NCBI GenBank assembly: GCA_030745875.1
Contig: JASLNT010000038.1
Location: 17,786 to 81,785, forward strand
Length of the DNA stretch: 64,000 nt
Reading direction: 5' to 3'
Source of the DNA: Phycisphaerae bacterium
Lineage (GTDB): Bacteria > Planctomycetota > Phycisphaerae > SM23-33
Part shown: piece after piece, positions 19,355 to 28,564 of the stretch
How positions within the stretch are numbered: the first letter of the stretch is position 1
Layout of the letters: each line of letters opens with the position of its first letter
Position numbers and translations under genes: made by a program
Notes under the pieces: model-generated
What the model saw: only the letters and a program-made list of their open reading frames with translations
What the model was told of the DNA's origin: nothing
The model's database searches: none

Positions 19355-20944
19355 CTACTTTGTCTTCGGGCTGGTTATTCGTCCCATAAACAGGATACTC
19401 GCGGTCTTCTTGTCGCGAATAATGAACAGGAACGGTCGATCTGCCTGGAACGTCGGCGTGAAGGGCCTGTTCACTGGTGCAGCCGTTAGCTCCGCCATCA
19501 TAACAGCTGTTGCAGCGGCGGCTTCGGTGCCCTTTTCGTTCACCTCGACAAACGCCTTGTGGATAACCCTGCTGATGTAGAGTCTAAGCCTGGGGTCTTG
19601 CGAGGCGCACATTCCGGTAAAATCGGCTCCATTGGCGCCGCGCGGATTCGTGAACGCCCGCACCATGCCCATGGCTTTGAGCGTATCGTTCATTTCGTAC
19701 TTTGTCTCCAGTTTGAACTTCGGAAGGAAGACGTGCGTCTTGCGTTTCTTCAGGTTGCTGATCCACGTCGCCAGGTTCTCCGTGGTGAGCTTCTTCTCGA
19801 TGGCGCCCAAACCGTCATGTGAATTCGGGGCAATAAGGACCATGGTGATATCATCGCCCTTGTAGGGCAGTTCGAGCATGGCGAAGCCTTCAGCTCCCGC
19901 GTAGAGCCCGGTCTTCTGCCCGAATTTGATCCTCATCGGCGTTTTGAATAGTGATCCGTCAGCTTTGAATGCTCCGTAGCGGCCGATCTCAAGACTTCGA
20001 GCGTTCATAACGGGCGTCTTAATCTTCTTTCCGCCCGCAAGAGTGAAATCGCGCGCTTGGGTGTTTGTTTCCTTGAAGGGGACGGACCACTGGCCTTTGA
20101 AATATATCGCATTAGTGAGTATCAGACGGAGGAGTCTGGCTTCATCGGGGGGCAACTTAGGGATAATGTCCTTGATGCGGTCCTTTGTCTGCCCGGCGAC
20201 CCAGTTGTTGACCTTTACCCTTTCGGCGGGGAAGTTGTTCTTGAAGTCGGCGGGGAATATACCGCCCGTCTTATAGTGCTTGTTGATCGTTTGTACATAG
20301 CTGTCCAGGAACGGATACGTCTTCTCGCCCCAGAGAGCGTTGGCGATGCGAAGTTCGTACTGGTCGATTTGGGCTGCGGTCTTATTGAACTCGGCGGCGG
20401 CGGATCGTTCGGCCTGCGCCGCCTGACGATACTCTCGCCATTTTCGTTGCTTGAGGAGGCGCTTGGTTTTGCTCTTGAGAGTCTCCAGGTTTTTGCGAAG
20501 TACGGGGATCTTCTTCCGCGCCGCCTGCTGAGCGGGCGTGTCTTCACCCGTTAATCGGTCGTTGAGCCCAGCCATTCCAGTGTGAATCAGCGACGTGCGC
20601 CACGGCAGGAGTTGTGCGTCCTTACCGACATTCCTGGCGACTTTCGGAAAACGCAAAACTTTGCCCATTTCCATTGCAGTGGCGCCGCGTGCGCCCTCCG
20701 CCGTCATCGCAAGCGCGCTCGAAACCGAATAAGGAGAGAAGAAGAGATTCTTCCCTTCGTTCTCCGCGGCCAACTGTTTGAACAGATCGAACGCGAAGTC
20801 GCTGTTGGCCTGCACTGCATGCTTGACGCCCCCCTGTTCGGTTTCGACCGCCAACAATTCGCCCGCCCCGCCGGTCACGTCACCCAAAGGCGTTATCAGG
20901 CATACCATTCCGACAATCACGAGAATACGGGCAAGCTGTTTCAT
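19355..20944 (-). CDS. Secreted serpin (serine/cysteine protease inhibitor)
   Basis: A 529-residue exported serpin. The start at 20944 has an AAGGA site and a signal peptide; the longer frame to 21079 is not supported. The opening SPYSVSSALAMTAEGARG and the C-terminal RPFLFIIRDKKTASILFMG are standard serpin signatures. The hinge EKGTEAAAATA matches inhibitory serpins; counting from P15 Gly places Leu at P1 in MMAELTAA, predicting targets of chymotrypsin, elastase or papain type. A charged helical insertion of about 80 residues (near 115-195, many Lys/Arg/Glu) is absent from typical serpins of 380-400 residues. Bacterial serpins are uncommon and usually protect against foreign or own proteases. 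Confidence 0.93.
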   Translation of the reverse strand: MKQLARILVIVGMVCLITPLGDVTGGAGELLAVETEQGGVKHAVQANSDFAFDLFKQLAAENEGKNLFFSPYSVSSALAMTAEGARGATAMEMGKVLRFPKVARNVGKDAQLLPWRTSLIHTGMAGLNDRLTGEDTPAQQAARKKIPVLRKNLETLKSKTKRLLKQRKWREYRQAAQAERSAAAEFNKTAAQIDQYELRIANALWGEKTYPFLDSYVQTINKHYKTGGIFPADFKNNFPAERVKVNNWVAGQTKDRIKDIIPKLPPDEARLLRLILTNAIYFKGQWSVPFKETNTQARDFTLAGGKKIKTPVMNARSLEIGRYGAFKADGSLFKTPMRIKFGQKTGLYAGAEGFAMLELPYKGDDITMVLIAPNSHDGLGAIEKKLTTENLATWISNLKKRKTHVFLPKFKLETKYEMNDTLKAMGMVRAFTNPRGANGADFTGMCASQDPRLRLYISRVIHKAFVEVNEKGTEAAAATAVMMAELTAAPVNRPFTPTFQADRPFLFIIRDKKTASILFMGRITSPKTK

Positions 20945-21180
20945 CGTTCTTCCTTTCCATTCTGAGCGGTTGAAGTGCATGCGGTTCAGCGTAGAATCCG
21001 GCTCCCGCAGCAACGGTGTTGCGATTTTCAGATCCATACGGAACTCTATCGTTGCGATCAGCGTAAGCGAACCAGGCAATCGTCGTTTGAGACCATATTA
21101 CATTCTATACAATTGCCCGTCGGGAGTCGCTATTTGTCCCTATACTACAGACTCCGCCCTCGACGTGTTAATGAATTGAG

Positions 21181-21396
21181 TTAGCGCCCTTGCCTGGCGC
21201 CAAGACACTGCACGTGACGCACAACAACTTCTTCCACCTGCTCAGCCGCCATCGTTTCAACCGTTATGGATCGCTTTTCAGCAGGAAGTTTGCGAAGATG
21301 ACGTGCGGGACAATCGTCAAGAGCATCGCCCATTGGGCATCCCGCCACAAGGCTCCTGAGAAGGCGTCTTTGGTCCTCAATTGACCCAATCTCCAT
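21181..21396 (-). CDS. Small cysteine-containing protein of unknown function
   Basis: A 71-residue product. I chose the ATG at 21396, preceded by GGGAGA at 7 bases. The chain has three cysteines in the pattern GCPMGDALDDCPARHLRKLP and later VQCLGAR. Short proteins with a CPxG...DCPxxxLR line recur in planctomycetes as I remember them, which is why I count this as a real gene. The composition is charged with no signal or membrane segment. The paired cysteines could bind a metal or form a redox pair; nothing here decides. It stands alone between the serpin and protease genes. Confidence 0.6.
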   Translation of the reverse strand: MEIGSIEDQRRLLRSLVAGCPMGDALDDCPARHLRKLPAEKRSITVETMAAEQVEEVVVRHVQCLGARQGR

Positions 21397-21628
21397 AGTG
21401 TATCTCCCATGCACCGAAACATCACATCCGCCTCATATCAGTATTATACGATCATACGCGGACGATGTCAACCGCGCGACATAGTCGCTTTTCCAGATTA
21501 GAGAGAGTATTGCGATAAAACGCCCGTCGTAGGACGAATTGCCCCGCCCATACCCCACCGATAATTGCCCCGGAAAGCCGCTTGGACTCTTTGTTGCGCC
21601 CCACATCATCGCCATCAGCCCTGCCTGG

Positions 21629-23101
21629 TCACTCGGCGGGTTTGCTCTCCGCCGCCGAGCGGGCCTTAGCCTGCAACGCCGAAAGTAACGCAGTACTGCT
21701 AACGCCTTCATCGTCAATCACACGAAACTTGAACTTCATATCGCCCAATTGCCTCCTCAACTCAGGAAGGCGGATGGCAACCTTTCGGGGCATCTTCTCA
21801 CGCCGAGAAATCAGAACCGGAGCAATCGACTGCGTCTGTCCGTCGGATGTTATTCGCCAAGCACCTATATATCGCAGTCCATATGGAGATTCGATGATGA
21901 CCTGATCGGCCTTGAGGTCCGCTTGCATTGTAATCTTCCCGCCCTTCTTCCAAACGCGATCGTCAAGAGCGAAGAATCGATTCGGAGCTAGCGCCCCACC
22001 GCTTACCGGCGCCCAGTATGCGACCTGGTTGTCCTTGAATTCAACGAACTTCTTTTGCCTGGCGTGGGGAGGATCAACCAAGGTGAAGAAGCGATTAAAA
22101 CGGTCGTGCCCTCGGGTCATAATATCCTGAACGTCGCGGCTGTGAGGCAGGCCGAAGGTATGCCCGATTTCATGCAGCGCGGCGCCCATGGTGGTCGACG
22201 CGTTGGCCCAGAACGTATGCCTGCCCACCGAATCGCTGAATACTTCCTTGGGATCCACAGCCGTAGCGTTCATGAATGCAGCCTGGGCGCAAGAGATACT
22301 GTCGGGCCAGCTAAAAAGATCGCCCCCCCCAAACAACGCCAGATATCCGCCCCCCAGCGCCGTATGCGCCCCAACCTTGCCCGTCTCAGGGTCAAAACGC
22401 GTAAACGCCGGGATTACAAGATTCTTGGCTCGCCGATGGGGCGATTGTCTCTTCAATTCCAGGACCGCCTCAGAATACAACTGATTGCCCGTGAGCTTCT
22501 GATAGTAGCTCGCCTCCCGTCTACCCTTGAGAATATGAACTTTCACCCGCCCGCGATCATCCAATTCCAGATTAAACGTCCGCCTGCCCAGCCCCAGGTC
22601 GCCCAGCCGCTCGGCAGTGAACGTCTGCATAAGCTTCATAGCCGTATCCAGCTTGCCGCGCCAGTTCTGAGGATCGCCCTTCAAGGGCGTCTGAAAACGC
22701 GTGTCGCCCGACTTGTCAACGAAGTAATGCACCCGCACAACGTACGGGTTAGTCTGCGGTTTGTAGTTTAAAGACAGATTGACCTTCGACGCACCGGCAA
22801 TGATGGTGAGCTTGTTTGCGCCCGGTACAAGTTCCGCCAACACTTTGAACCGTCCCGCTCGCGCCAATCCAGTCCACTGACCGGTTGGCTTCGATGAGTC
22901 GTTTCTCGCAGTAACAACGCCCAATTTGGCGTCAGACACCTCGCCCCGAATCAGAACTACAGGGAAACGAACAGCTTCACCCGAAGAGAAATTCGCAACG
23001 CGAATAGCAGGTTGTCGCGGCGCAGCCTGGCTGGTCCCGGCGATAAACGCCGCACACAGCACACCCCCAATAATAAATCCAAACGCTTTATGTCTCTTCA
23101 T
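21629..23101 (-). CDS. Secreted metzincin-like zinc metalloprotease
   Basis: A 490-residue exported protein with an N-terminal signal peptide (GFIIGGVLCAAFIAGTSQA). Near residue 310 it has HEIGHTFGLPHS, the extended zinc motif HExxHxxGxxH of metzincins, including the third His ligand. A Met residue after it (DIMTRGHDRF) fits the Met-turn. Before the catalytic part is an Ig-like module (about 30-130) and after it a C-terminal beta domain of roughly 130 residues. The start at 23101 (MKRHKAF) begins the signal; the frame extends to 23131 but no ribosome site distinguishes them. Substrate unknown. Confidence 0.8.
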   Translation of the reverse strand: MKRHKAFGFIIGGVLCAAFIAGTSQAAPRQPAIRVANFSSGEAVRFPVVLIRGEVSDAKLGVVTARNDSSKPTGQWTGLARAGRFKVLAELVPGANKLTIIAGASKVNLSLNYKPQTNPYVVRVHYFVDKSGDTRFQTPLKGDPQNWRGKLDTAMKLMQTFTAERLGDLGLGRRTFNLELDDRGRVKVHILKGRREASYYQKLTGNQLYSEAVLELKRQSPHRRAKNLVIPAFTRFDPETGKVGAHTALGGGYLALFGGGDLFSWPDSISCAQAAFMNATAVDPKEVFSDSVGRHTFWANASTTMGAALHEIGHTFGLPHSRDVQDIMTRGHDRFNRFFTLVDPPHARQKKFVEFKDNQVAYWAPVSGGALAPNRFFALDDRVWKKGGKITMQADLKADQVIIESPYGLRYIGAWRITSDGQTQSIAPVLISRREKMPRKVAIRLPELRRQLGDMKFKFRVIDDEGVSSTALLSALQAKARSAAESKPAE

Positions 23102-23179
23102 AACACGAATATAACAGATCGCAGCCCTCAACTGGTAATGCCTATTGGTTAACGGTGAGGCAATTGTTATTATTCCCGC

Positions 23180-23854
23180 ATGTCAACCGCACAAACGCTT
23201 GTGGAAATGTACGAGGCGATGCTTGCCCGGTTCGGCCACCAGGGATGGTGGCCTGGCGATGGGCCGCTTGAGGTCTGCATTGGAGCAATCCTAACGCAAA
23301 ACACCAATTGGAAGAACGTCGAAAAAGCTCTCAACAACCTCCGGGGCGCTCGGGCGGTGAGCATTTCCGCTCTCCACCAGATGGATCATGAAACACTGGC
23401 CGGGCTCATCAGACCCGCCGGATACTACAACATAAAAGCCAAGCGCCTGAAGAACTTCATCGCTCATGTATACGAAAGCTACGGGGAGGATATCGAGGCG
23501 TTCCTTGACCGGAGCGTCTCCACATTGCAGCAGGAACTGATGCCCATAAACGGAATCGGGCGTGAAACCGCCGATTCCATTATCCTGTACGCAGCCGAAA
23601 GACCTACATTCGTTATCGACCGCTACACCTGCCGTATAATGGTCCGCCACGGACTTGCGTGTCTCGAAGACGACTACGAACAAGTAAAGGATATGTTCGA
23701 GACGTCGCTGCCCGAAGAGCTAGATCTCTGGAAAGACTACCACGCGCAGATCGTAGCAGTGGGCAAACAATACTGCCGCCCCAAAGCGAAGTGCGACGGA
23801 TGCCCGCTGGAGTCATTCCCGCACGATCCCGCGGCTGACCAATTCATCCAGTAG
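23180..23854 (+). CDS. HhH-GPD DNA glycosylase, endonuclease III-related
   Basis: A 224-residue base-excision repair protein. The helix-hairpin-helix is INGIGRETADSIILYA, and the catalytic Asp follows in FVIDRYTC. In E. coli Nth the hairpin carries a catalytic Lys (GxGRKTA); here the place is Glu, so a monofunctional glycosylase without lyase activity is expected. The C-terminal iron-sulfur region shows only three cysteines, C-x5-C-x2-C in CRPKAKCDGC, with no fourth Cys after it. The length is standard for this short subfamily. It starts 79 bp from the divergent protease gene and is convergent with the GGDEF gene. Confidence 0.85.
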   Translation: MSTAQTLVEMYEAMLARFGHQGWWPGDGPLEVCIGAILTQNTNWKNVEKALNNLRGARAVSISALHQMDHETLAGLIRPAGYYNIKAKRLKNFIAHVYESYGEDIEAFLDRSVSTLQQELMPINGIGRETADSIILYAAERPTFVIDRYTCRIMVRHGLACLEDDYEQVKDMFETSLPEELDLWKDYHAQIVAVGKQYCRPKAKCDGCPLESFPHDPAADQFIQ

Positions 23855-23864
23855 ATCGGATCGC

Positions 23865-25022
23865 TCAGGAGTGGACCTCGATATCCATCATCTCGCACTG
23901 GCCGGACCAGTGCCCATGCGATGCATTGGCTGCTTTTAGCTGCTGTTGTCGCATGCGGAGGCGTTTTTCCCGAGGCATGTCGCTGAACTTCACGACCCGA
24001 TCGCGTCCTGTGTCTTTCGCCAGCAGCAAGGCCTGATCGGCGAAATATGTTAGCATCGTCGGCGCGGTTATTTCTGCATTGTCGGGAAAAGTAGCCTGGC
24101 CGATCGAAACGGTGACATGAATATCCTCGCCGAATACGGTGAACTTCCGCGCGCTCACTTCCTGACGTATTCTCTCGGCGAATATCACCGCCTGTTCCTG
24201 ATCGGCTTTGGGAAGCAGAATGCAGAACTCCTCCCCGCCTGTCCGGGCCACGACGTCAGACTCACGCACCGACCTTGTCAGAATCACAGCGAGTTCCTTC
24301 AGGACGTAGTCGCCGCTATGGTGCCCGTGTGTGTCGTTTACAACTTTGAAGTGGTCGATATCGAGCGCCAGAATGCTAAGCGACGTGTTGTATCGTTTGG
24401 CTGACTTGAATTCATGCTCGAGTATGTTCCCGAAAGATCTCACGTTCCTGACGTGCGTCAGAGGATCAGTTGTGCACTTGGCTTCAAGCGCCTTGTTGTC
24501 TTTTCGCAAACGGATGAGGAGTTTCTGCTCGCGATCCAATACCAACTCCAACGCTTTTCGCGACGAATCCAACTGGGCGTACAGATCCTTTATTCGCAAC
24601 ATCGCCCGGACTCTCGCCCGCACTTCCACCGCAGAAGTCTGCTCGTGAATCACGTCGTCGGCTCCGCTGTTCAGGAAGCGACACCTCTGCGCTTCGGCCG
24701 AGTCCGCCGACATTATCATGACCGGGAGGTACGGCATGGGAGAGATTCTCCGAAGAACGTTCGGAAGATCCGCATCGATGGAATCGTCGAGGGGCATGTG
24801 CAGAATTACAAGATCGACGCCCTTTCCCCTGACCGAAGCGAAAGCGTCTATCTCGTCTTCGGTGGCGGTGATCTTCCATTCGTCGCAGTGGAGGTCCGGG
24901 CACGAGGCCCCGGTCTGCAACACTCCCATTGAGAACAACAGTATGCGTGAGTCGTCAATTCGATCTTTTCTGGTCATATTCGGGTCTTTGTGGGCCTCGA
25001 TGGCCTTCTGCGCGTTACTCAC
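23865..25022 (-). CDS. Response-regulator-like diguanylate cyclase
   Basis: A 385-residue cytoplasmic protein. Residues 20-150 form a receiver-like domain (DLVILHMPLDDS, VMIMSADSAEAQR, GADDVI). The expected phospho-acceptor Asp is replaced by His-Met in LHMP, so phosphorylation is doubtful. A coiled linker (about 150-180) leads to a GGDEF domain: ALDIDHFKVVNDTHGH and the active motif GGEEF. The inhibitory I-site RESD stands five residues before it. The enzyme should make cyclic di-GMP from two GTP and be product-inhibited. The layout matches PleD-like regulators with one receiver. No partner kinase is nearby. Confidence 0.9.
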   Translation of the reverse strand: MSNAQKAIEAHKDPNMTRKDRIDDSRILLFSMGVLQTGASCPDLHCDEWKITATEDEIDAFASVRGKGVDLVILHMPLDDSIDADLPNVLRRISPMPYLPVMIMSADSAEAQRCRFLNSGADDVIHEQTSAVEVRARVRAMLRIKDLYAQLDSSRKALELVLDREQKLLIRLRKDNKALEAKCTTDPLTHVRNVRSFGNILEHEFKSAKRYNTSLSILALDIDHFKVVNDTHGHHSGDYVLKELAVILTRSVRESDVVARTGGEEFCILLPKADQEQAVIFAERIRQEVSARKFTVFGEDIHVTVSIGQATFPDNAEITAPTMLTYFADQALLLAKDTGRDRVVKFSDMPREKRLRMRQQQLKAANASHGHWSGQCEMMDIEVHS

Positions 25023-25170
25023 CGGCTGTATGCAATTTACACGCTAACCGCATCTGCCCCAACGGCGTGCAGTAACACCGTCCGCTTAGAGCTTAAGATA
25101 CGCTGTGTCCCCCAAACAAATCTGACTTCACATTCCTATGGCAACGCAGCGTGACGCACGAAAGACGATG

Positions 25171-25198
25171 TTGCCTGACAGACGCAAATCACTATAAT
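25171..25198 (+). promoter_or_regulatory. Probable sigma-70 promoter of the phosphofructokinase gene
   Basis: TTGCCT at 25171-25176 and a perfect TATAAT at 25193-25198 are separated by 16 bases. The 5' leader then has a 7-bp hairpin (TGCCGAC at 25208-25214 with GTCGGCA at 25222-25228) before the ATG at 25260. No homologue was searched. Confidence 0.6.
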
Positions 25199-25259
25199 AA
25201 CTGACGCTGCCGACGATGTTGGTCGGCAATGACCTACCTACCGCTACAGGATGTAAACC

Positions 25260-26534
25260 ATGCCTACACTCAAGGGAAAAGCAGTTGTCGCACAATCAGG
25301 CGGACCGACGGCCGTAATTAACTCCAGCGCCGCCGGTGTCATCCAGACCTGCCTTGCCAATCGAGATGTTTTCACCGGTGTTTACGGTAGTCTGAATGGA
25401 ATTCTGGGCACGCTGAAGGAGGAACTGTTCGATCTGTCAGCCGAAGCTCCCGCAGAGATCGATCGTCTCAGGCGCAGCCCGGCGTCCGCACTGGGATCCT
25501 GTCGCCATAAACTCAAGGATCTCGACGCCGACCGCGCCGATTACGAACGAATCCTGGAAGTCTTCAAGGCGCACGACGTTCGATACTTCTTCTATATCGG
25601 CGGCAACGACTCGATGGACACCGCCGCCAAACTCGGTCAGCTCGCCAGAGAAACCGACTACCGGATGATCGCCCTTGGAGTACCGAAAACAATAGATAAT
25701 GATCTGGCCTGTACGGATCATTGTCCGGGCTACGGATCGGTAGCCAAATACAGCGCGATATCGGTTATGGAAGCCGGTCGCGACACCGACGCACTGTACA
25801 CGCATGACACTTGCACGGTCCATGAGGTAATGGGCAGAAACGCCGGTTGGATAGCCGCCTCAACCGCCCTGGCCAGCCGCCGCGAGCAGGACGCTCCGCA
25901 CATAATCCTGCTTCCGGAAGTGCCCTTTGTTATAGAAAAGTTCGTAGATGACGTACGGCGATGCATGACCGATTACAAACGGTGTTTCATCACGTGTGGA
26001 GAGGGAGTGCGAACTCCTGACGGACAGTACCTCGCCGACGCAGGCGGTCAGTTCGTCAAGGACTCTTTCGGTCACACGCAATTGGGCGGCGCCGCAGAGG
26101 CTGTCCGGGCGATTGTAGAGTCGCAGGTGGGCGTTAAAGCCCGGACAAATCAGCCCGGGACAGCACAGAGGGTGGCGATGCACTTTGCGAGCAAGACCGA
26201 CGTGGATGAAGCCTATCTAGCCGGTCAAACCGCCGTGACAGCCGCCCTGGAGGGCGTGAGCGGGAAGATGGTGACGCTGGTTCGCACCGATGACTCGGGA
26301 CGATACGGATGCACAACCGGCCTGGCCGATCTTGAGGATGTCGCCAACGGTGAGAAGATGCTTCCGCCTGAATTCATCAATGACTCCGGAACGGGCGTCA
26401 CCGAGGCGTTCCGCCAGTACGCACTGCCCCTTATCCAGGGCGATGCTCCGTTGGACGTCGGACCCGACGGGCTGCCTTTGTACGCCTGCCTTGAAAGAAC
26501 GCTCGTTACGCAGTTGACATCGTCCTGGGGCTGA
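25260..26534 (+). CDS. pfp: 6-phosphofructokinase, pyrophosphate-dependent type
   Basis: A 424-residue glycolytic enzyme, cytoplasmic. The start AQSGGPTAVINSSAAG is the phosphofructokinase N-terminus. Two positions decide the phosphoryl donor: the family motif is IGGNDSMDT, with Asp where ATP enzymes have Gly, and GVPKTIDND, with Lys where ATP enzymes have Gly. Both point to pyrophosphate rather than ATP, making the step reversible. The length fits the non-plant PPi clade. The gene has its own promoter and a 60-base leader with a hairpin. It is followed after 79 bp by the GH10-fold gene. Confidence 0.9.
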   Translation: MPTLKGKAVVAQSGGPTAVINSSAAGVIQTCLANRDVFTGVYGSLNGILGTLKEELFDLSAEAPAEIDRLRRSPASALGSCRHKLKDLDADRADYERILEVFKAHDVRYFFYIGGNDSMDTAAKLGQLARETDYRMIALGVPKTIDNDLACTDHCPGYGSVAKYSAISVMEAGRDTDALYTHDTCTVHEVMGRNAGWIAASTALASRREQDAPHIILLPEVPFVIEKFVDDVRRCMTDYKRCFITCGEGVRTPDGQYLADAGGQFVKDSFGHTQLGGAAEAVRAIVESQVGVKARTNQPGTAQRVAMHFASKTDVDEAYLAGQTAVTAALEGVSGKMVTLVRTDDSGRYGCTTGLADLEDVANGEKMLPPEFINDSGTGVTEAFRQYALPLIQGDAPLDVGPDGLPLYACLERTLVTQLTSSWG

Positions 26535-26613
26535 TATCCAGTAGCATCAAAGCGATCCGCCAGGTCAATGAGTCCTTGAAGTGATCGCCCAAAACGGTTA
26601 TTAAGAGTACAGC

Positions 26614-28146
26614 ATGATACAGTTTGAGGTATACCACGACGGGACACTCGCCGAAGATATGGATCTGTCCGGGGCCTATGTTTTCGGACAGGATTCAATA
26701 CCTGTGCGCGCAGACATCACGGTTTCCAAGGGACTGATCAGATGCACAAAAAGAGTTCCCGGACCGGCGGGGCTTTCTGTCCTGTGGGATGTCGGAAAAG
26801 CCGGCAAGTTCATGCTTCCAACCGTACGACTGCCCGAACGCAAAAAACCATACAACCTGCTGGTCGAAATGGCGCGCGCACAGTTATTCAAGGTTATCCA
26901 GAAACGCGAAGATTGGGGCCTGTTTGATTTTGACGATGCAGCCGATCTGAACGACGCTTTCGATAAGATACGCAAGAAGTTCCTCGCAGCTCTGTATGCA
27001 TCCGACCCCGCCAAAGCCGCTGAGATCGGCGCACAGACGCTTTCCGACGCCATTACCCTTGGTGAGCGTATGGCGTTGTTCCACGCAGACATCTTCCTCA
27101 AACGCCGCAAGGCGTCCGCCCAGGCATCCGCGCGCACAAGCTTTGGAACGACCGTTGACCTCTCTGCCACAAATAAACCCTACAATTCTCGCCTTCAGGA
27201 AGTCGCTGACTTCTTCGATATCCCATTGGCGTGGAAGAACATAGAACCGAAGGAACAGGTCTACGATTTCAAGCAGACCGACAAGTGGATTGATTTTGCA
27301 GCCCGCGCTCAGCGGCCTGTGCATGCGGGCCCGCTTCTTAGCTTCAGCAATCTCCACCTCCCCGAACGCCTGTACATCTGGGAGCACGATTATGAAGCGT
27401 TGCGAGACCTGATCTACGAGTACATCCAGAATGTCGTCGCACACTATAAGGACAAAGTCAAAGTTTGGAACGTAGTGTCCGGCATCCACGGAAACAACAC
27501 GTTCAATCTTAGTTTTGACCAACTCATGGAGCTAACTCGCATGAGTTGCCTGCTGGTTAAGAAACTCGCGCCTCAATCCAAGGTAATGATAGAACTTGTC
27601 ATGCCATGGGGCGAATACTACGCACGCAACCAACGATCGATACCACCGCTGATGTACGCGGACATGGCGGTGCAAAGCGGAGTGAAGTTTGACGCTTTCG
27701 GCGTGCAGATTCTCATGGGCGTACCGAGAGACGGCCACTACGTTCGCGATCTTCTCCAGATAAGTTCGATGCTTGACGAGTTTGTCGCTTTCGGAAAATC
27801 AGTACACGTAAGCGCCTGTCAGGTCCCCTCCAACACAACCACCGATTCAGATGACGCATGGGAAGGTGAAGCATCCGTCGGTGAGGGCGGAAAATGGCAC
27901 GCACCATGGTCGCCGCGGCTTCAGGCCGAGTGGCTGCAGGCGTTCTACCGCATAGGAATATCAAAACCATTCGTAGAGTCGGTTTGCTGGGGAGATCTGG
28001 CTGACAGGGGAGAACAGGTCATACCTCACGGCGGATTGTGCTCCGGCGAAATGGAACCGAAGCTCGCCTTCCGGGAATTGCGAAATTTCAAAGCCTTCAT
28101 CTACGGCAACGGGGCGTCGAAAGACCAATCCCGCCGTTCGAAATAG
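26614..28146 (+). CDS. GH10-fold protein lacking both catalytic glutamates
   Basis: A 510-residue cytoplasmic protein with no signal peptide. Residues 190-470 follow the GH10 xylanase barrel: a PLAWKNIEPKE strand, IEYIQNVVAHYKDKV-like helix and KVWNVVSGIHGN, which aligns with the acid/base segment WDVVNE. Here Asn-Glu is Ser-Gly. The nucleophile segment (ITELD in active enzymes) reads VSACQ, so the second Glu is Ala. Both catalytic residues are missing, and hydrolysis by the normal mechanism is not expected. The N-terminal 180 residues are a separate domain of unknown type. It precedes a ComEA-like gene by one base. It may be a sugar-binding or regulatory protein. Confidence 0.8.
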   Translation: MIQFEVYHDGTLAEDMDLSGAYVFGQDSIPVRADITVSKGLIRCTKRVPGPAGLSVLWDVGKAGKFMLPTVRLPERKKPYNLLVEMARAQLFKVIQKREDWGLFDFDDAADLNDAFDKIRKKFLAALYASDPAKAAEIGAQTLSDAITLGERMALFHADIFLKRRKASAQASARTSFGTTVDLSATNKPYNSRLQEVADFFDIPLAWKNIEPKEQVYDFKQTDKWIDFAARAQRPVHAGPLLSFSNLHLPERLYIWEHDYEALRDLIYEYIQNVVAHYKDKVKVWNVVSGIHGNNTFNLSFDQLMELTRMSCLLVKKLAPQSKVMIELVMPWGEYYARNQRSIPPLMYADMAVQSGVKFDAFGVQILMGVPRDGHYVRDLLQISSMLDEFVAFGKSVHVSACQVPSNTTTDSDDAWEGEASVGEGGKWHAPWSPRLQAEWLQAFYRIGISKPFVESVCWGDLADRGEQVIPHGGLCSGEMEPKLAFRELRNFKAFIYGNGASKDQSRRSK

Positions 28147-28147
28147 C

Positions 28148-28519
28148 ATGCCACACCAGCGTAAACCCGATTTAGCCTGGACACGTTCGGATCTTGGGGC
28201 GGTCATGTCGCTACTGCTTGTCGCAGGCGTATGGCTGGGATTGGAATCGGCGCATCAGCGGATTGAATTCTCCGATCAACCCCCCGCCCAGACCAGGCGA
28301 GTAATCGCAGCCAGAGAGCGAATCGATCCAAACACAGCCTCCATCGCTTCCATGCGGCGCCTCCGGGGAATAGGCCCGGCCCGGGCCGCCGCGATCGTAG
28401 AATATCGAACCGCCCACGGACCGAACGCCTTCAAGGTTGTCGGCGACCTGGTGAGCATCAAGGGCGTCGGACCGGGCACAATCCACGGAATCTCATCGGA
28501 GTTATCTCTGCCCGAATGA
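28148..28519 (+). CDS. ComEA-like helix-hairpin-helix protein
   Basis: A 123-residue protein with one N-terminal membrane segment (residues 18-37) and a C-terminal double helix-hairpin-helix: IDPNTASIASMRRLRGIGPA and LVSIKGVGPGTIHGIS. This is the pattern of ComEA and of the DNA-binding tail of late competence proteins. The start codon lies one base after the stop of the GH10-fold gene, so the pair is probably cotranslated. It may bind DNA at the outer face of the membrane for uptake. No comEC is in view. Confidence 0.8.
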   Translation: MPHQRKPDLAWTRSDLGAVMSLLLVAGVWLGLESAHQRIEFSDQPPAQTRRVIAARERIDPNTASIASMRRLRGIGPARAAAIVEYRTAHGPNAFKVVGDLVSIKGVGPGTIHGISSELSLPE

Positions 28520-28564
28520 AGCAACCACTATTGTATTTACTTCAGCACGGAACATAATGCTCTC

